A stretch of 64,000 bases of DNA from Catenovulum agarivorans YM01 (GTDB taxonomy: Bacteria; Pseudomonadota; Gammaproteobacteria; Enterobacterales; Alteromonadaceae): contig NZ_JH767528.1 in the NCBI RefSeq assembly GCF_000281085.1, positions 152,201 through 216,200 of the forward strand, in the 5' to 3' direction. Below are positions 35,708 through 46,400 of this stretch, piece by piece (within the stretch, counting starts at the first letter, position 1; each line of letters starts with the position of its first letter). Both the position numbers and the translations under genes were made by a program. The notes under the pieces were generated by a model that made no database searches, had not been told where the DNA came from, and saw nothing but the letters and a program-made list of their open reading frames with translations.

Positions 35708-36589
35708 TTAAAACAAACTCGATTGCTGACTTTGGTTGTGCACAATTGTTTGCATTAGTTTATCTGGATAGACATCGTAGCCCAAATGCTTTTTTAACTC
35801 GTCTAACCAAAGTTGGGCTAATTGATGCACTTGTGCATTGTCGGCGGTGTGGATAAACAAGTAAGGTGTTTTGCCTTGCTCTAACCAAGTTTTGAAGTGT
35901 TTTAACCAAGGCTGAATAAATGGCAAATTGTCTTCAAGTTTAGTGCAGCCGATAAAACGCACCATAGGTTTATCAGCTGTGGCAATTAAATGTACTGGCA
36001 CTTTAGGCTTTTTCTTTTGTGCGTCAATGATTGCTTCTGTGTTGGGTATTTGGCTGTGCACAGGGCGCGAGTCCATTAACACTCGGTTGGCTTTATGGGC
36101 GATTAATAATTGATTAAATTCTTTTTCGCTTTGTTGTTTATTAAAAAAATCAGAGTGGCGCACTTCAACGGCAAATGGCAACTCAGAGTAAGCTGTTAAA
36201 AATTGCGCAAGATCATTTAATTGTTGTGCGCTAAAAAACGGCGGTAGCTGCAATAAAATTTGGCCGATTTGATTGTTGTTTATCAGTGGTTCAAAGCGTG
36301 TAATAAACTCTGCCATCTCGGCATCAGCATGTTTTAACATCAGCTGGTGACTAATACTTTGTGGCACTTTAAAACAAAACTTAAACTCGTCACTGACTTG
36401 TTCACGCCAACGTTCAACCGTTTGTTGATTTGGCAATGCATAAAAACTGGTATTGCCTTCGACAGTTGAATATATCTGGCTATAAAAACCTAGATGTTGT
36501 GTTTGTGCGGTTTTACTTGGAAAAAAGTTATGTTGCCATTGTGGATGAGTCCACATAGCGCAACCAAGTTGGATTTGAAATTGTGGCAA
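35708..36589 (-). CDS. DUF72 (YecE-like) protein
   Basis: A 293-residue DUF72 protein with the TIM-barrel pattern of that family: IQLGCAMWTHPQWQHNFFP at the N-terminus, FYSQIYSTVEGNTSFYALPNQQTVERWREQV, FCFKVPQSISH, LLQLPPFFS, PFAVEVRHSDFF and MVRFIGC. Biochemical function is not established. It is the first gene of a likely DUF72-srkA-dsbA-efflux transcript, with 19 bases to srkA. Confidence 0.9.
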   Translation of the reverse strand: MPQFQIQLGCAMWTHPQWQHNFFPSKTAQTQHLGFYSQIYSTVEGNTSFYALPNQQTVERWREQVSDEFKFCFKVPQSISHQLMLKHADAEMAEFITRFEPLINNNQIGQILLQLPPFFSAQQLNDLAQFLTAYSELPFAVEVRHSDFFNKQQSEKEFNQLLIAHKANRVLMDSRPVHSQIPNTEAIIDAQKKKPKVPVHLIATADKPMVRFIGCTKLEDNLPFIQPWLKHFKTWLEQGKTPYLFIHTADNAQVHQLAQLWLDELKKHLGYDVYPDKLMQTIVHNQSQQSSLF

Positions 36590-36631
36590 AACTAGGTTAT
36601 TTAAAAGTCAAAGATGCAAAAAATTATAACT

Positions 36632-38119
36632 TTAATACACCCAGACTTCTACACGACGATTGCGCTCTTGCCCTTGAATACTGTCGTTGCTGGCAATCGG
36701 TAATATGCCACCAAATCCTAAGCTATCAACCACGCTGATACCGCGAGACGATAGCGCTTGCGCAACTATTTTTGCTCGTTTTATCGAATTGTTTAGCTTT
36801 GTTGTTGCTTCACCTTGGTTGTCCGAAAAGCCCATCAAAACAACCCGTTTGTTTGGGTATCGCTCAAAATAGTTGAGTAAACGCAGCAGATCACGTTTGC
36901 CTTTGTTATCCAAATTTTCTTCTGTGTAGTCAAAGCGCAAAGTCACAGATAATCTTTGTGCTTTACCCGCATATTTGTTGTAGTTTGCTGGTGCGCCCGT
37001 CACTGCATATGTTTCTTCTAAGCTAATGTTTTGTGAAACTAAACCTGTGTTTTCGACTATGTTTTGGCCTGCGTCGCTAATAGCAAATGCGGCAAAATCT
37101 TTAACTATAGTTGGACTTGATGTGGGCGTGTACAGATATAAACGCCGCGTTAATGCATAATCTTCACTACTAATGGTAAATAATGTTGGGTAAAGCGCAT
37201 TGGTATGCTGGTTTTCGTATATAGCTAGCGCTTTATTATGCGATATATAATTAAGACCAATAAAACCGACCGCGCCTTCATTACGCGCAACTTTTTGTGA
37301 AAGCTCCGAGCTAGACTCCAATTGAATCGCATTTGCTGCTAACTCGGCTGCATATTTATCTAATACCAGATGATCAAAAGTGTCTCTAGTGCCTGAATGT
37401 GTGTCGCGTGCATATACTTCAATATTTTGGTTGGCACCACCAACTTGATGCCAATTGGTTATTTGTCCTGAAAATATTTTGGCAACTTGCTCTATACTTA
37501 AACTGTTTATGTTGTTGTTTTGATTAACGATAATAGCTAAACCATCCAGCGCAATTATATGCTCGTTTCCTACTTTACTTAAATTGCCGTGTGGATTGAG
37601 TAAATCGAGCAGCTCTTGTTTTTTTATCCGCCGAGATGACATCACTATCTCAGTGTCATGCTGTTGCAAGGCGTTAAAACCAGTAGTCGAACCGTGCGAT
37701 TCAATAATAATTTGGTAATGGCTTTGTCTAACTTGAAATTTGAGGATTTGGCTAAGTGTTGCTGGGTTTTTTGCCCAAGCTAAATTATAACCGCCTTGCG
37801 ATTTGATAAAGTGTTCAACCAAGTTGGGTGCGAGTTTTTCACCTATGGTATTTGAGCCTGCAAGCCGAAACAAAACTTTGGCATTACTGGTGGTTATTGC
37901 GTTTGTTGGGCCGTTATGGTTTTGGTGGCTGGCTGAAGGTGCTTTATCCGCTGACAGGGTTTGATTTTCTGACAGTTCAGGGTGAGTGATCTGCTCAACT
38001 GTTGGTGTTGAGAAAAACCACATAAGTAAGATAATTGTCACAACAGCAACAACGCCGCCAAACCACAGCAGGCGCTTGTCGTGTTCGATAATATTATTAT
38101 CTTGCGGTTGACTCATCAA
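36632..38119 (-). CDS. Phosphate-binding-like / OmpA domain fusion protein
   Basis: A 495-residue inner-membrane-anchored periplasmic protein. One helix (about 15-33) and a linker are followed by a PstS-like binding domain (about 80-345): FRLAGSNTIGEKLAPNLVEHF, GLAIIVNQNNNINSLSIEQVAKIFSGQITNW, and the phosphate-loop-like RDTHSGTRDTFD. The C-terminal 110 residues form an OmpA peptidoglycan-binding domain (VLMGFSDNQGE, NNSIKRAKIVAQAL, RNRRVEVWVY). The two modules suggest a ligand sensor tethered to the cell wall. It is downstream of the DUF2750 gene with an 87-base gap. The ligand may not be phosphate. Confidence 0.88.
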   Translation of the reverse strand: MMSQPQDNNIIEHDKRLLWFGGVVAVVTIILLMWFFSTPTVEQITHPELSENQTLSADKAPSASHQNHNGPTNAITTSNAKVLFRLAGSNTIGEKLAPNLVEHFIKSQGGYNLAWAKNPATLSQILKFQVRQSHYQIIIESHGSTTGFNALQQHDTEIVMSSRRIKKQELLDLLNPHGNLSKVGNEHIIALDGLAIIVNQNNNINSLSIEQVAKIFSGQITNWHQVGGANQNIEVYARDTHSGTRDTFDHLVLDKYAAELAANAIQLESSSELSQKVARNEGAVGFIGLNYISHNKALAIYENQHTNALYPTLFTISSEDYALTRRLYLYTPTSSPTIVKDFAAFAISDAGQNIVENTGLVSQNISLEETYAVTGAPANYNKYAGKAQRLSVTLRFDYTEENLDNKGKRDLLRLLNYFERYPNKRVVLMGFSDNQGEATTKLNNSIKRAKIVAQALSSRGISVVDSLGFGGILPIASNDSIQGQERNRRVEVWVY

Positions 38120-38206
38120 TCAAACCTATCTGTTTCGACTTGGCTTAAAGAGAGTCAGTTTAAACTGCAAATATGACTGCAGTATGTCCAAGTGGTCAGT
38201 TGGGAA

Positions 38207-38578
38207 TTATTGGTCTTGGTATACGCCAGATTCAACTAAAACACGGGCGAGTTCAACCATTTCAGCTTCGGTATTTTTTTGCTCGTCTTGCCAATCTATA
38301 CCTATGCGTACACCATCACTACCTAATTCTTCTAACCAAAAATCAAAATATTCAGCCACTGGAATGCTAGTTGGTTTGTAGTCTGCCCATTCATCAGTGC
38401 AGGTGGCTTGCGCCGCTTGTTCACTGCTCCACACTAATAATACTTCGGTGTTCTCAAATTCTTGAGAGTCTACAACAACCCAGTCTTCTTCGGCAGCGTC
38501 AGCTGTTAAGCCCCATAAAGTTTGAGAGTCTTTAACTTTGTTGGCAAATTCTAATAACGCTTGGTGTGTTTCATTCAT
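38207..38578 (-). CDS. DUF2750 protein
   Basis: A 123-residue acidic cytoplasmic protein matching DUF2750: an N-terminal helix, then LWGLTADAAEEDWVVVDSQEFENTEVLLVWSSEQAAQATCTDEWADYKPTSIPVAEYFDFWLEELGSDGVRIGIDW, including the typical W..W motif and hydrophobic register. Function unknown. It is divergent from gmk, with 137 bases between the starts. Confidence 0.85.
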   Translation of the reverse strand: MNETHQALLEFANKVKDSQTLWGLTADAAEEDWVVVDSQEFENTEVLLVWSSEQAAQATCTDEWADYKPTSIPVAEYFDFWLEELGSDGVRIGIDWQDEQKNTEAEMVELARVLVESGVYQDQ

Positions 38579-38715
38579 TTGTTCTATACCTAATAATTGT
38601 ACTAAATGCAGGTTAAATAACTATTCTTCATAGCATAGCGGATAAAACAACGCTTTAATATTTTTTCCTTGGCAATTTAATTGTAAACTTGAGGTTTTTT
38701 CTTGGGGCTAAAATT

Positions 38716-39336
38716 ATGGCAGATTTAGGAACTTTATATGTGGTCTCTGCACCGAGTGGTGCAGGTAAATCAAGTTTAATTAAAGCTTATTTGGCAAACC
38801 ACAATCAAAATGCCAGTGTTTCAGTGTCACACACAACACGTGCGCCGCGCCCGGGTGAAGAAAATGCTGTGCATTATCATTTTGTAAATCATACTGAGTT
38901 TGAAAAACTGATCGCCGAAGATGCTTTTTTTGAATGGGCAGAAGTGTTTGGTAATTATTATGGTACGTCAAAAGCGGCAATTCAGCAGCAGCTTGAGCAA
39001 GGTTTTGACGTGTTTTTAGACATTGATTGGCAAGGTGCACGTCAAGTTAAAAAACTGCAACCGTCTGCCAAAACTATCTTTATTGCCCCTCCTTCACAAG
39101 CTGAGTTGTTATCTCGTTTACAAAAACGCGGGCAAGACAGTGACGAAGTAATTGCTAAACGTATGCAAGAAGCACAAAGTGAAATATCTCATTACAATGA
39201 ATTTGATTTTATTGTCGTGAATGACGATTTTGAGCAGGCATTGGCTGATTTAACCGCTATTTTGCGTGCTCAACGCTGTACTCAGCAAAAACAAGCGAAA
39301 AAACATCAGGCTTTATTTAGTGATCTCTTGGCTTAA
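38716..39336 (+). CDS. gmk: Guanylate kinase
   Basis: A 206-residue kinase converting GMP to GDP. The P-loop [12 protein letters not shown] lies at residues 9-20; the GMP-binding segment is [35 protein letters not shown] and the lid [17 protein letters not shown] follow. The frame is open nine codons further upstream, but the ATG at 38716 gives the conserved length (E. coli 207) with GGGG upstream. It heads the gmk-rpoZ-spoT block. Confidence 0.97.
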   Translation: MADLGTLYVVSAPSGAGKSSLIKAYLANHNQNASVSVSHTTRAPRPGEENAVHYHFVNHTEFEKLIAEDAFFEWAEVFGNYYGTSKAAIQQQLEQGFDVFLDIDWQGARQVKKLQPSAKTIFIAPPSQAELLSRLQKRGQDSDEVIAKRMQEAQSEISHYNEFDFIVVNDDFEQALADLTAILRAQRCTQQKQAKKHQALFSDLLA

Positions 39337-39400
39337 GCTTGATCATAAAGTAAACTGTTTAGCCTTTTTTTAAATAATTAGCATAGATAGCGGAGTAACT

Positions 39401-39676
39401 ATGGCTCGCGTAACGGTTGAAGATGCGGTTGAACAAGTTGGTAATCGCTTTGATTTAATTTTGGTTGCAGCGCGTCGCGCACGCCAAATTGCCTCAGAAG
39501 GCAAAGATCCTTTAGTTGATCCTGACAACGATAAAGCAACAGTAATTGCTTTGCGTGAAATTGAAGAAGGTTTAATTAGCTCAGCGATTATGGACGCTCA
39601 AGAACGTCGTGAAACTCAAGAGCAAGAAGCAGCTGAAATTGCAGCTGTAGCAGCGTTTGCTCAAAACAGAGAATAA
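39401..39676 (+). CDS. rpoZ: RNA polymerase omega subunit
   Basis: The 91-residue omega subunit, which aids assembly of beta-prime into RNA polymerase and forms part of a ppGpp site. The N-terminal [58 protein letters not shown] stretch is near-identical to the enterobacterial protein. The gene is 64 bases after gmk and upstream of spoT, the standard gammaproteobacterial order. Confidence 0.98.
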   Translation: MARVTVEDAVEQVGNRFDLILVAARRARQIASEGKDPLVDPDNDKATVIALREIEEGLISSAIMDAQERRETQEQEAAEIAAVAAFAQNRE

Positions 39677-39682
39677 TCTCGC

Positions 39683-39743
39683 ATACCCAAGCCTTTGGGT
39701 ATAACCATCCCATTTATTGCCACCTTGCAATAAATGGGAATGG
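39683..39743 (+). other. Double hairpin between rpoZ and spoT
   Basis: Two successive hairpins. The first is an 8-bp stem (ATACCCAA / TTGGGTAT, 39683-39702). The second is a 13-bp perfect stem (TCCCATTTATTGC / GCAATAAATGGGA, 39708-39739) extended by three pairs across one bulged A to 39743. No T-run follows, so they may block exonucleases or attenuate rather than terminate. They precede a GTG-initiated spoT. Confidence 0.65.
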
Positions 39744-39883
39744 CTTCAAAAAAATAACTTGCCATTGACGTGTCCGTCATTCAAATTTGTGGCTAAACTT
39801 AAAGTTCGTCTTAATCAGATTTAATGCGTTTTTCTTCAAGTAACTTGGGTATTTTGTAAAGAACTTTTTTGTGGGAAGGTTAG

Positions 39884-42139
39884 GTGGATTTATATCAAGA
39901 CTTAGGTGAGTTAGTTCAAAGTTATTTATCACCAGAAGAAGCTGATTTAGTAGCAAAAGCTTTTGTGGTTGCGCGTGATGCCCACGAAGGGCAATTTAGA
40001 TCAAGCGGCGAGCCTTATATTACCCACCCAGTGGCAGTAACACGCATTCTTGCGCATATGCACTTGGATTATGAAACTTTATGTGCTGCGTTATTGCATG
40101 ACGTGATTGAAGATACAGAGTTAACCAAAGACGACTTAGCCGAAACTTTTGGCTCTGTGATTGCTGATTTGGTTGAAGGTGTTAGTAAACTCGACAAAAT
40201 CCATTTTAATAGTAAACAAGAAGCGCAAGCGGAAAACTTCCGTAAAATGATTATGGCCATGGTGCAAGATATTCGTGTTATCTTGATTAAACTAGCCGAC
40301 CGCACCCACAATATGCGCACACTTGACTCATTGCGCCCAGACAAACGCCGCCGAATTGCCACTGAAACCTTAGAAATTTATGCACCTATTGCGCATAGAT
40401 TAGGTATTCACGATATTAAAAATGAGCTAGAAAACTTAGGTTTTAAAGCCATGTATCCTATGCGTTATCGTGCTTTAGGTGCAGCGGTTAAATCGGCGCG
40501 TGGGCATAGAAAAGACGTTATTGAAAAAATTGGCAACGAAATTCGTAAACGCATTGGCGAAAGTAATATCCAATGTATAGTTAAAGGTCGCGAAAAGCAC
40601 TTGTATAGCATCTATAAAAAGATGAAAAATAAAGAGCTGATGTTTAACGATGTGATGGATATTTATGCGTTTCGCATCATAGTCGATGATGTGGATACTT
40701 GTTATCGCACATTCGGTATTATGCATAACTTGTTTAAGCCAATTGAAGGGCGTTTTAAAGATTATATTGCCATTCCACGTATTAATGGTTATCAATCATT
40801 ACATACTTCGTTAATTGGCCCGCATGGTATTCCACTCGAAATTCAAATTCGCACCCATGATATGGAGCTAGCTGCTGACAAAGGCATAGCGGCGCATTGG
40901 GTGTACAAAGCGCCTGAAGATGACGAAGAAGCGGGCGATAAAGCGGCAAAAGAGCCTGTAAAAGAACAGAAAAAAGTTGTCAAAATTAATCCGAAAGTCA
41001 ATAAAGACGCGGAAAACACGCCAGTCGACAAAGAAAAAGAAACTTGGTCGTTTAAAGCGGGTGATGGCAGCACAACCGCGCAAGTACGCGCGCAGCGCTG
41101 GATGAATAGTTTAGTTGAACTACAACAAAGTGCCGGCAATTCGTTTGAATTTATTGAAAACGTTAAATCAGATTTATTCCCCGAAGAAATTTATTTATTT
41201 ACGCCTAAAGGGCGCATCATTGAACTGCCGAAAGGGGCAACTCCGGTTGATTTTGCTTTTGCTTTACATACAGATATAGGTTTTACCTGTGTGGGTGCAA
41301 CGGTTAATAACAAACCTATGCCGCTCAATCAGCCATTAGAAAGTGGCCAAACTGTCTATATAGTGACCTCAAAAGGTGCACGACCAAACGCCAATTGGTT
41401 AAATTTTGTTATTACCCCACGGGCTCGTTTGCGCATTCGTAACTATTTGAAAAATCTCAAAGGCGAAGAGTCGGTTGATTTAGGTAAACGTTTATTAAAA
41501 GTGGCTTTGGGTGATGTTGAACTCAACGATATTCCGGAAGACAATATTGCTGCGGTCTTAGACGAAACTAAGTTGCAAACAGTCCATCAGTTATTAGCTG
41601 AAATTGGTTTGGGCAACTTAATGAGCATAGTAGTTGCGCGTAAATTATTAAAACGAGACGATGCGACGACCAGCCAAGGTGAATCTTATTTAGATAAGAA
41701 AATTTCTATCCGTGGTGCTGAAGGTATGTTGGTGACTTTTGCTAAATGTTGTCGACCTATACCGGGTGATAGCATTATTGGTCATGTCAGCCCTGGTAAA
41801 GGTATAGTGGTACATATTGATAATTGTCATAATGTGCGCGATGCAGCTACTGAGCCATCTAAATATTTTGATGTTAGTTGGGATAATTCACCTAACGAAG
41901 AGTTTGCCTGTGCTTTACGTTTAGAATTGCACAATGTTCATGGGGCACTGGCACGGGTAACAACCGCCATTTCAAAAATGGGCTCGAATATTCAGAGTTT
42001 ATATTCTGAAGAAAAAGACGATTACATTTATAACGTAGATTTAGTTTTAACAGTAACGGATCGCATTCATTTAGCGCAAGTGATTAAAAAAGTACGTTTA
42101 ATTGAAGATGTACAAAAAGTCGAACGTTACAAAAGATAA
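39884..42139 (+). CDS. spoT: Bifunctional (p)ppGpp synthetase/hydrolase SpoT
   Basis: A 751-residue stringent-response enzyme. The HD hydrolase motif LLHDVIED (His72-Asp73) is intact; the synthetase region has GRFKDYIAIPRINGYQSLHT (RxKD type); TGS (IYLFTPKGRIIELPKGATPVDFAF), the FAKCCRPIPGD zinc-finger-like region and a C-terminal ACT domain follow. A charged Lys/Glu-rich insertion of about 50 residues (343-393) between synthetase and TGS explains the extra length over E. coli SpoT (702). The GTG start has GGAAGG four bases upstream and fits the family N-terminus. Confidence 0.97.
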   Translation: MDLYQDLGELVQSYLSPEEADLVAKAFVVARDAHEGQFRSSGEPYITHPVAVTRILAHMHLDYETLCAALLHDVIEDTELTKDDLAETFGSVIADLVEGVSKLDKIHFNSKQEAQAENFRKMIMAMVQDIRVILIKLADRTHNMRTLDSLRPDKRRRIATETLEIYAPIAHRLGIHDIKNELENLGFKAMYPMRYRALGAAVKSARGHRKDVIEKIGNEIRKRIGESNIQCIVKGREKHLYSIYKKMKNKELMFNDVMDIYAFRIIVDDVDTCYRTFGIMHNLFKPIEGRFKDYIAIPRINGYQSLHTSLIGPHGIPLEIQIRTHDMELAADKGIAAHWVYKAPEDDEEAGDKAAKEPVKEQKKVVKINPKVNKDAENTPVDKEKETWSFKAGDGSTTAQVRAQRWMNSLVELQQSAGNSFEFIENVKSDLFPEEIYLFTPKGRIIELPKGATPVDFAFALHTDIGFTCVGATVNNKPMPLNQPLESGQTVYIVTSKGARPNANWLNFVITPRARLRIRNYLKNLKGEESVDLGKRLLKVALGDVELNDIPEDNIAAVLDETKLQTVHQLLAEIGLGNLMSIVVARKLLKRDDATTSQGESYLDKKISIRGAEGMLVTFAKCCRPIPGDSIIGHVSPGKGIVVHIDNCHNVRDAATEPSKYFDVSWDNSPNEEFACALRLELHNVHGALARVTTAISKMGSNIQSLYSEEKDDYIYNVDLVLTVTDRIHLAQVIKKVRLIEDVQKVERYKR

Positions 42140-42170
42140 CTTACAATTAGACCTTTGAAGAGAAAGAACA

Positions 42171-42563
42171 ATGTCAAAACAAATTATTAGTACAGACAAA
42201 GCACCTTCAGCAATTGGCACCTATAGCCAAGCGGTAAAAGTTGGTACAACTGTTTATTTATCTGGTCAAATTCCATTGGTTGCTGAAACCATGGAAATGG
42301 TTGATACAGGTTTCGCAGATGAAGCTCATCAGGTATTTAAAAACCTAGCAGCAGTTTGTGAAGCGGCTGGCGGTTGTTTAAACGACATGGTTAAGGTAAA
42401 CATCTTTTTGTTAGACTTGGCTAACTTTGCCCAAGTAAATGAAATTATGGCGCAATATTTTTCAAAACCATACCCTGCGCGAGCAGCAATTGGTATTGCT
42501 CAATTACCAAAGGGTGCACAAATAGAGATAGATGGTGTAATGGAGCTTCCAAGCACTAATTAA
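42171..42563 (+). CDS. ridA: Reactive intermediate deaminase RidA
   Basis: A 130-residue enamine/imine deaminase that hydrolyses reactive 2-aminoacrylate from PLP enzymes. Family motifs: [48 protein letters not shown] and the substrate-binding [23 protein letters not shown], with the conserved Arg. It sits 31 bases after spoT and is probably co-transcribed; spoT-ridA adjacency is common in marine gammaproteobacteria. Confidence 0.96.
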   Translation: MSKQIISTDKAPSAIGTYSQAVKVGTTVYLSGQIPLVAETMEMVDTGFADEAHQVFKNLAAVCEAAGGCLNDMVKVNIFLLDLANFAQVNEIMAQYFSKPYPARAAIGIAQLPKGAQIEIDGVMELPSTN

Positions 42564-42743
42564 TCTGTACTTGGGTTTCTAGGGGCTATTTTTCCTTTTT
42601 GCAATGTTAAATATCGCACTAAAAAAATTTGTCCCTAGAACAAGTTAACTTGTTATCCAAAATTTAGCTTAACAAAATCTATCTAAGCCTGTAGTTAGTT
42701 ATGTTACTGGCTAAATTCACCAGTTATAAATCCTACAATCATT

Positions 42744-43472
42744 ATGACCCCAGAAAGATTAGCCCGCATTCAAAGCATGTTCAGCAACCGTCAGCCTGAT
42801 TTGACAGTTTGCATGGAAAATGTCCACAAAACCCATAATCTATCTGCCATTGTGCGCACAGCTGACGCGGTTGGTATCCATGATGTACACGCAATTATGC
42901 ATATAGATAACCCGCTAAAAACACGTTTGCGCACAGGTACTGCTAAAGGTACCCAAAATTGGGTTAATGTACATGCACACGATGACTTGGATGAAGCTTT
43001 GGCTGTATTTAAGCAGCAGGGCATGCAAATAGTGGCCACTAACTTGTCCGATAGGGCGGTTAGTTACACCGAAATTGACTACACCAAACCGACTGCGCTG
43101 ATATTGGGGCAAGAAAAATATGGCATTTCTGAGCGTGCATTGGCTGCAGCTGATCATCATGTAGTTGTACCTATGTTAGGCATGGTGCAGTCGCTTAATG
43201 TTTCAGTTGCTGGTGCGTTAATTTTGTACCAAGCGCAGCAACAAAGGCTAGCCGCCGGCATGTATGGTGGCGAATGTAAATTACCAAAAGCTGAACAACA
43301 AAGATTATTGTTTGAGCGCGGTCATCCTATTTTTGCCGAAGCTTGCCGACGCAAAGGTTTACCTTATCCGTTAATTAATGAGTTAGGCGAAATTGAAGCA
43401 GACGAATTGTGGTGGCAACAAATGCAAATGACGGATGACGCTTGGTTACAGAGTCAACAGGCAACCCAATAA
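42744..43472 (+). CDS. trmH: tRNA (guanosine-18-2'-O)-methyltransferase TrmH
   Basis: A 242-residue SPOUT methyltransferase that 2'-O-methylates G18 in tRNA. It has the three SPOUT motifs: NVHKTHNLSAIVRTADAVG, ALILGQEKYGIS and VPMLGMVQSLNVSVAGALILYQ, where the knot binds S-adenosylmethionine. The TrmH C-terminal extension is present. In E. coli this gene follows spoT directly and precedes recG; here ridA intervenes and recG is elsewhere. It converges on sbcC with five bases between. Confidence 0.96.
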   Translation: MTPERLARIQSMFSNRQPDLTVCMENVHKTHNLSAIVRTADAVGIHDVHAIMHIDNPLKTRLRTGTAKGTQNWVNVHAHDDLDEALAVFKQQGMQIVATNLSDRAVSYTEIDYTKPTALILGQEKYGISERALAAADHHVVVPMLGMVQSLNVSVAGALILYQAQQQRLAAGMYGGECKLPKAEQQRLLFERGHPIFAEACRRKGLPYPLINELGEIEADELWWQQMQMTDDAWLQSQQATQ

Positions 43473-43477
43473 TTTTG

Positions 43478-46400
43478 TTAGAGTCTTGAGTATTGGCTTT
43501 CTAGTTGACTATAACCTAAACCATTGTGTTTATTGACGCGTATCTGCACTGGAATTCGCTCTTTTAAACTTTCGATATGGCTGATAATGCCAATCATCTT
43601 GCCACTGGCATTCAGCCTATCCAAGGCATCTAACGCTATGTCTAAGGTATCAGAATCAAGCGTGCCAAAACCTTCGTCTAAAAACAGCGATTCTATATTG
43701 GTTTTGTGACTGACCAAATCAGATAATGCCAGTGCTAGTGCCAAACTGACTAAAAAGCTTTCGCCGCCTGATAGTGTTTGAGTGTCGCGTTCAACTTCAT
43801 TTTGCCAAGTATCTATTATGGCTAAGTCTAAGCCATCTTGTGATTTGCGTACCAACTGATATCTATCGTGCAAATGTGCCAGTTGTTGGTTGGCCAAATA
43901 CACCAGTTGTTGCAAGGTTAAGCCTTGAGCAAATTTTCTAAATTTATCCCCTTCGGCTGAGCCAATCAGTTCATTGAGTAATGCCCAGTTTTGATGCTGC
44001 TGTTGTGCTTGAGTTATTTGCTCAGTGAGCTTGGCAAAGTCTTGTTTAAGCTTTTGCGCATATAGGTATTGTTGGTTAACTTCACCGAGTTGTTGCAACA
44101 GGTTTTGATAAGCGGTTTCTTGCTCGGCTAATGTTTGGCTAAGCAGACTCAATCCATCTTGTTGCGAAAATTGGCTAAGCTCGCTGGCAATATCTTGCTG
44201 GGTTAATTGTTGCAATTGGTCAGATAAACTCGCCAGCTGATTTTGATATTTCCGCTCATTTTGTTCAATTTGCTCTAGCTGTTGGCAGAATTCGTTGAGC
44301 TCATTTTCTGTTAATAGTGCTTGTTGCCAACTGGCCTCGTCGGTAAAAGCATTCTCAGCGAGTTTTTGCTGGCAGAGTTGTTGTTGCTGTTCCAGCTGCT
44401 GCTCAATTTGTGTTTTAGTTTGTTGATAATGCGTCAGCTGACTTTGTTGTTGCGACAGCTTAATTTGCAATTGGTTTAGTTGGTGAGTTTGCTGCTGTAG
44501 TTTCTGCTCTGCTTGCTCAAGGTCAGCTGCAATCTGCTGCTGCACTTGCTTAACAGGCGCGCCATTAAACCAATTGGCTCTTTGCTGTTGTAGTTCGTCT
44601 AACTTACTGGTTAGTTCAGCTAATTCAGTTTGTTGCTGTTGATATACTTGACTGGTTTCATCAAGCGTTTTTTGCTGGTGGGCTAGGTCACTGGTACATT
44701 TTTGTTGTTGCTGTTGTAAGTTGTGCAATTGATTTTGCTGCTGCTGATATTGTTCTATTTGTTTGTTGGCACGAGCAATAATTTGCGTAAACTGCGACAG
44801 CTGTTGCTCGTCTAACTCTTGCTGTGAAATCAGTTGGCTATCAACAAGTTGCTGACTTAACTGCACCACTAAATCTTGTTGTTTGAGTTCTGTTTGCTGA
44901 TAACGAGTGTTTAATTCGGTTGACTGCTCAGCTAGGTTATTTTGTTGGTTATTCAGAGCGTTTATTTCACTTGTTAAACTTAGCTGTTGCTGAGTCGCGA
45001 GTTGAGTTTGGTGTTGCAACTGGGCAATTTGATTGTCTAGCTTAACGCTGGTATTGAGCTTATCTAATAAAGTGTTTAACTGCTGTGTCAGCTTGTTTAA
45101 TTGCGCAGTGGCATCTTGCGGCCAATCAATAAATTGCTGCTGGAGTAAATCAGGTGGTGTTATGGCGCTTGGCATCTCTAATGACTGACAACTGGCGAAT
45201 AAACTCTCGGCTAATTGCTGATAGTGCTGTTGCTCTGCGGTTAATTGTTGTTGCAACCAAGTTTGTTGATGTTGCTGCTGGTCAACTTGCGATTTTAATT
45301 CACTGCCTTGTTTTTCTAGCGCTTCAAGCTCTATGGTTAGCTTTTGCTGGCGTTGTTGCTGTGTAACTAAGCTTTGGTCTACTTCGGGCAAATCGTTGGC
45401 ATATGGGTGCTCTAACGCGCCACACAAAGGGCAGGGGCTATCATCTTGTAAATTGTGCCTGTGTGCTGCTAACGACATTATGGTTTTGTGCTGTTCAATA
45501 ATGGTATTAACATCACTTAGCTGCTGTTTAGTGTTTTTGTATTGATTACGCAGTTCGAGCAATTTCGGGTTAACTTGCTCAATTTGTGTTTGTGCGTCTG
45601 CTATTTGTTGTTTTAAGGCGTTAATTTTTTGCTGCTTGTCGACAACTTGTTGCTGCACATTGTCAATTTGCGCTAATTGGTTAAGGCTAGCTTGCGCTAT
45701 TTGAATATCTAGTTGTTTTTGTTCGCTAGTTAACTGATTAAAACTCGGATCTTGTTGAGTGGCCAACTCTTGGATTTGTGCTTCAAACTGTTTTAGCTTG
45801 TTTTGCAGCTGTTGTTGTTCTGGATGCTTTTGTCCAAGCGAGCTGGATACAGTTTGTTGCTGCTGAGCGATCTGTTGTTGTTTTTGCTGCAGTTTGTTTA
45901 ATTCGTCAGCCAACTCGTTAATATGCTCTAACTGGTTTTGCCAATGCTGTAGGCTTGTTTGATTTAACTGTTTTAATCCTTGGTGTTGCTGTAGCCAGTT
46001 TTGGCAATTGTCGAATTGGTGTTGTAATTCTTTTGCTTGTTGCTGCAGCTGTTGACAGCTTTTTTCCGCAGTCGTCAGTTTTTGTTGTTGCAGTTCTACC
46101 GCTTGTGTTAACTGCAGCTGTTGTTGGCTGGCCTGCGATATCTGTTGATCGAGCGGGCGCACTTGTGTCTCAAGTTGCTCAAGGATGTGTTGCTGATTGT
46201 TTTTCGCTTGAGTGAGATTTTTTTGCGCAACTGTTACTTGGTTTTGTTGTTGTTCAACGTCAGTACTTGTCTGTTTAACTTGGCTTTCGCTGCTGCTAAT
46301 TTGCTGATGTGTCGCAGTTAATTGTTGCTGCAATTCAGCCAGCTTTTCCATACTGGGTTGGCAGTTTTTCGCAGCTTTTGCTTGGTCAATTTTATCTTGT

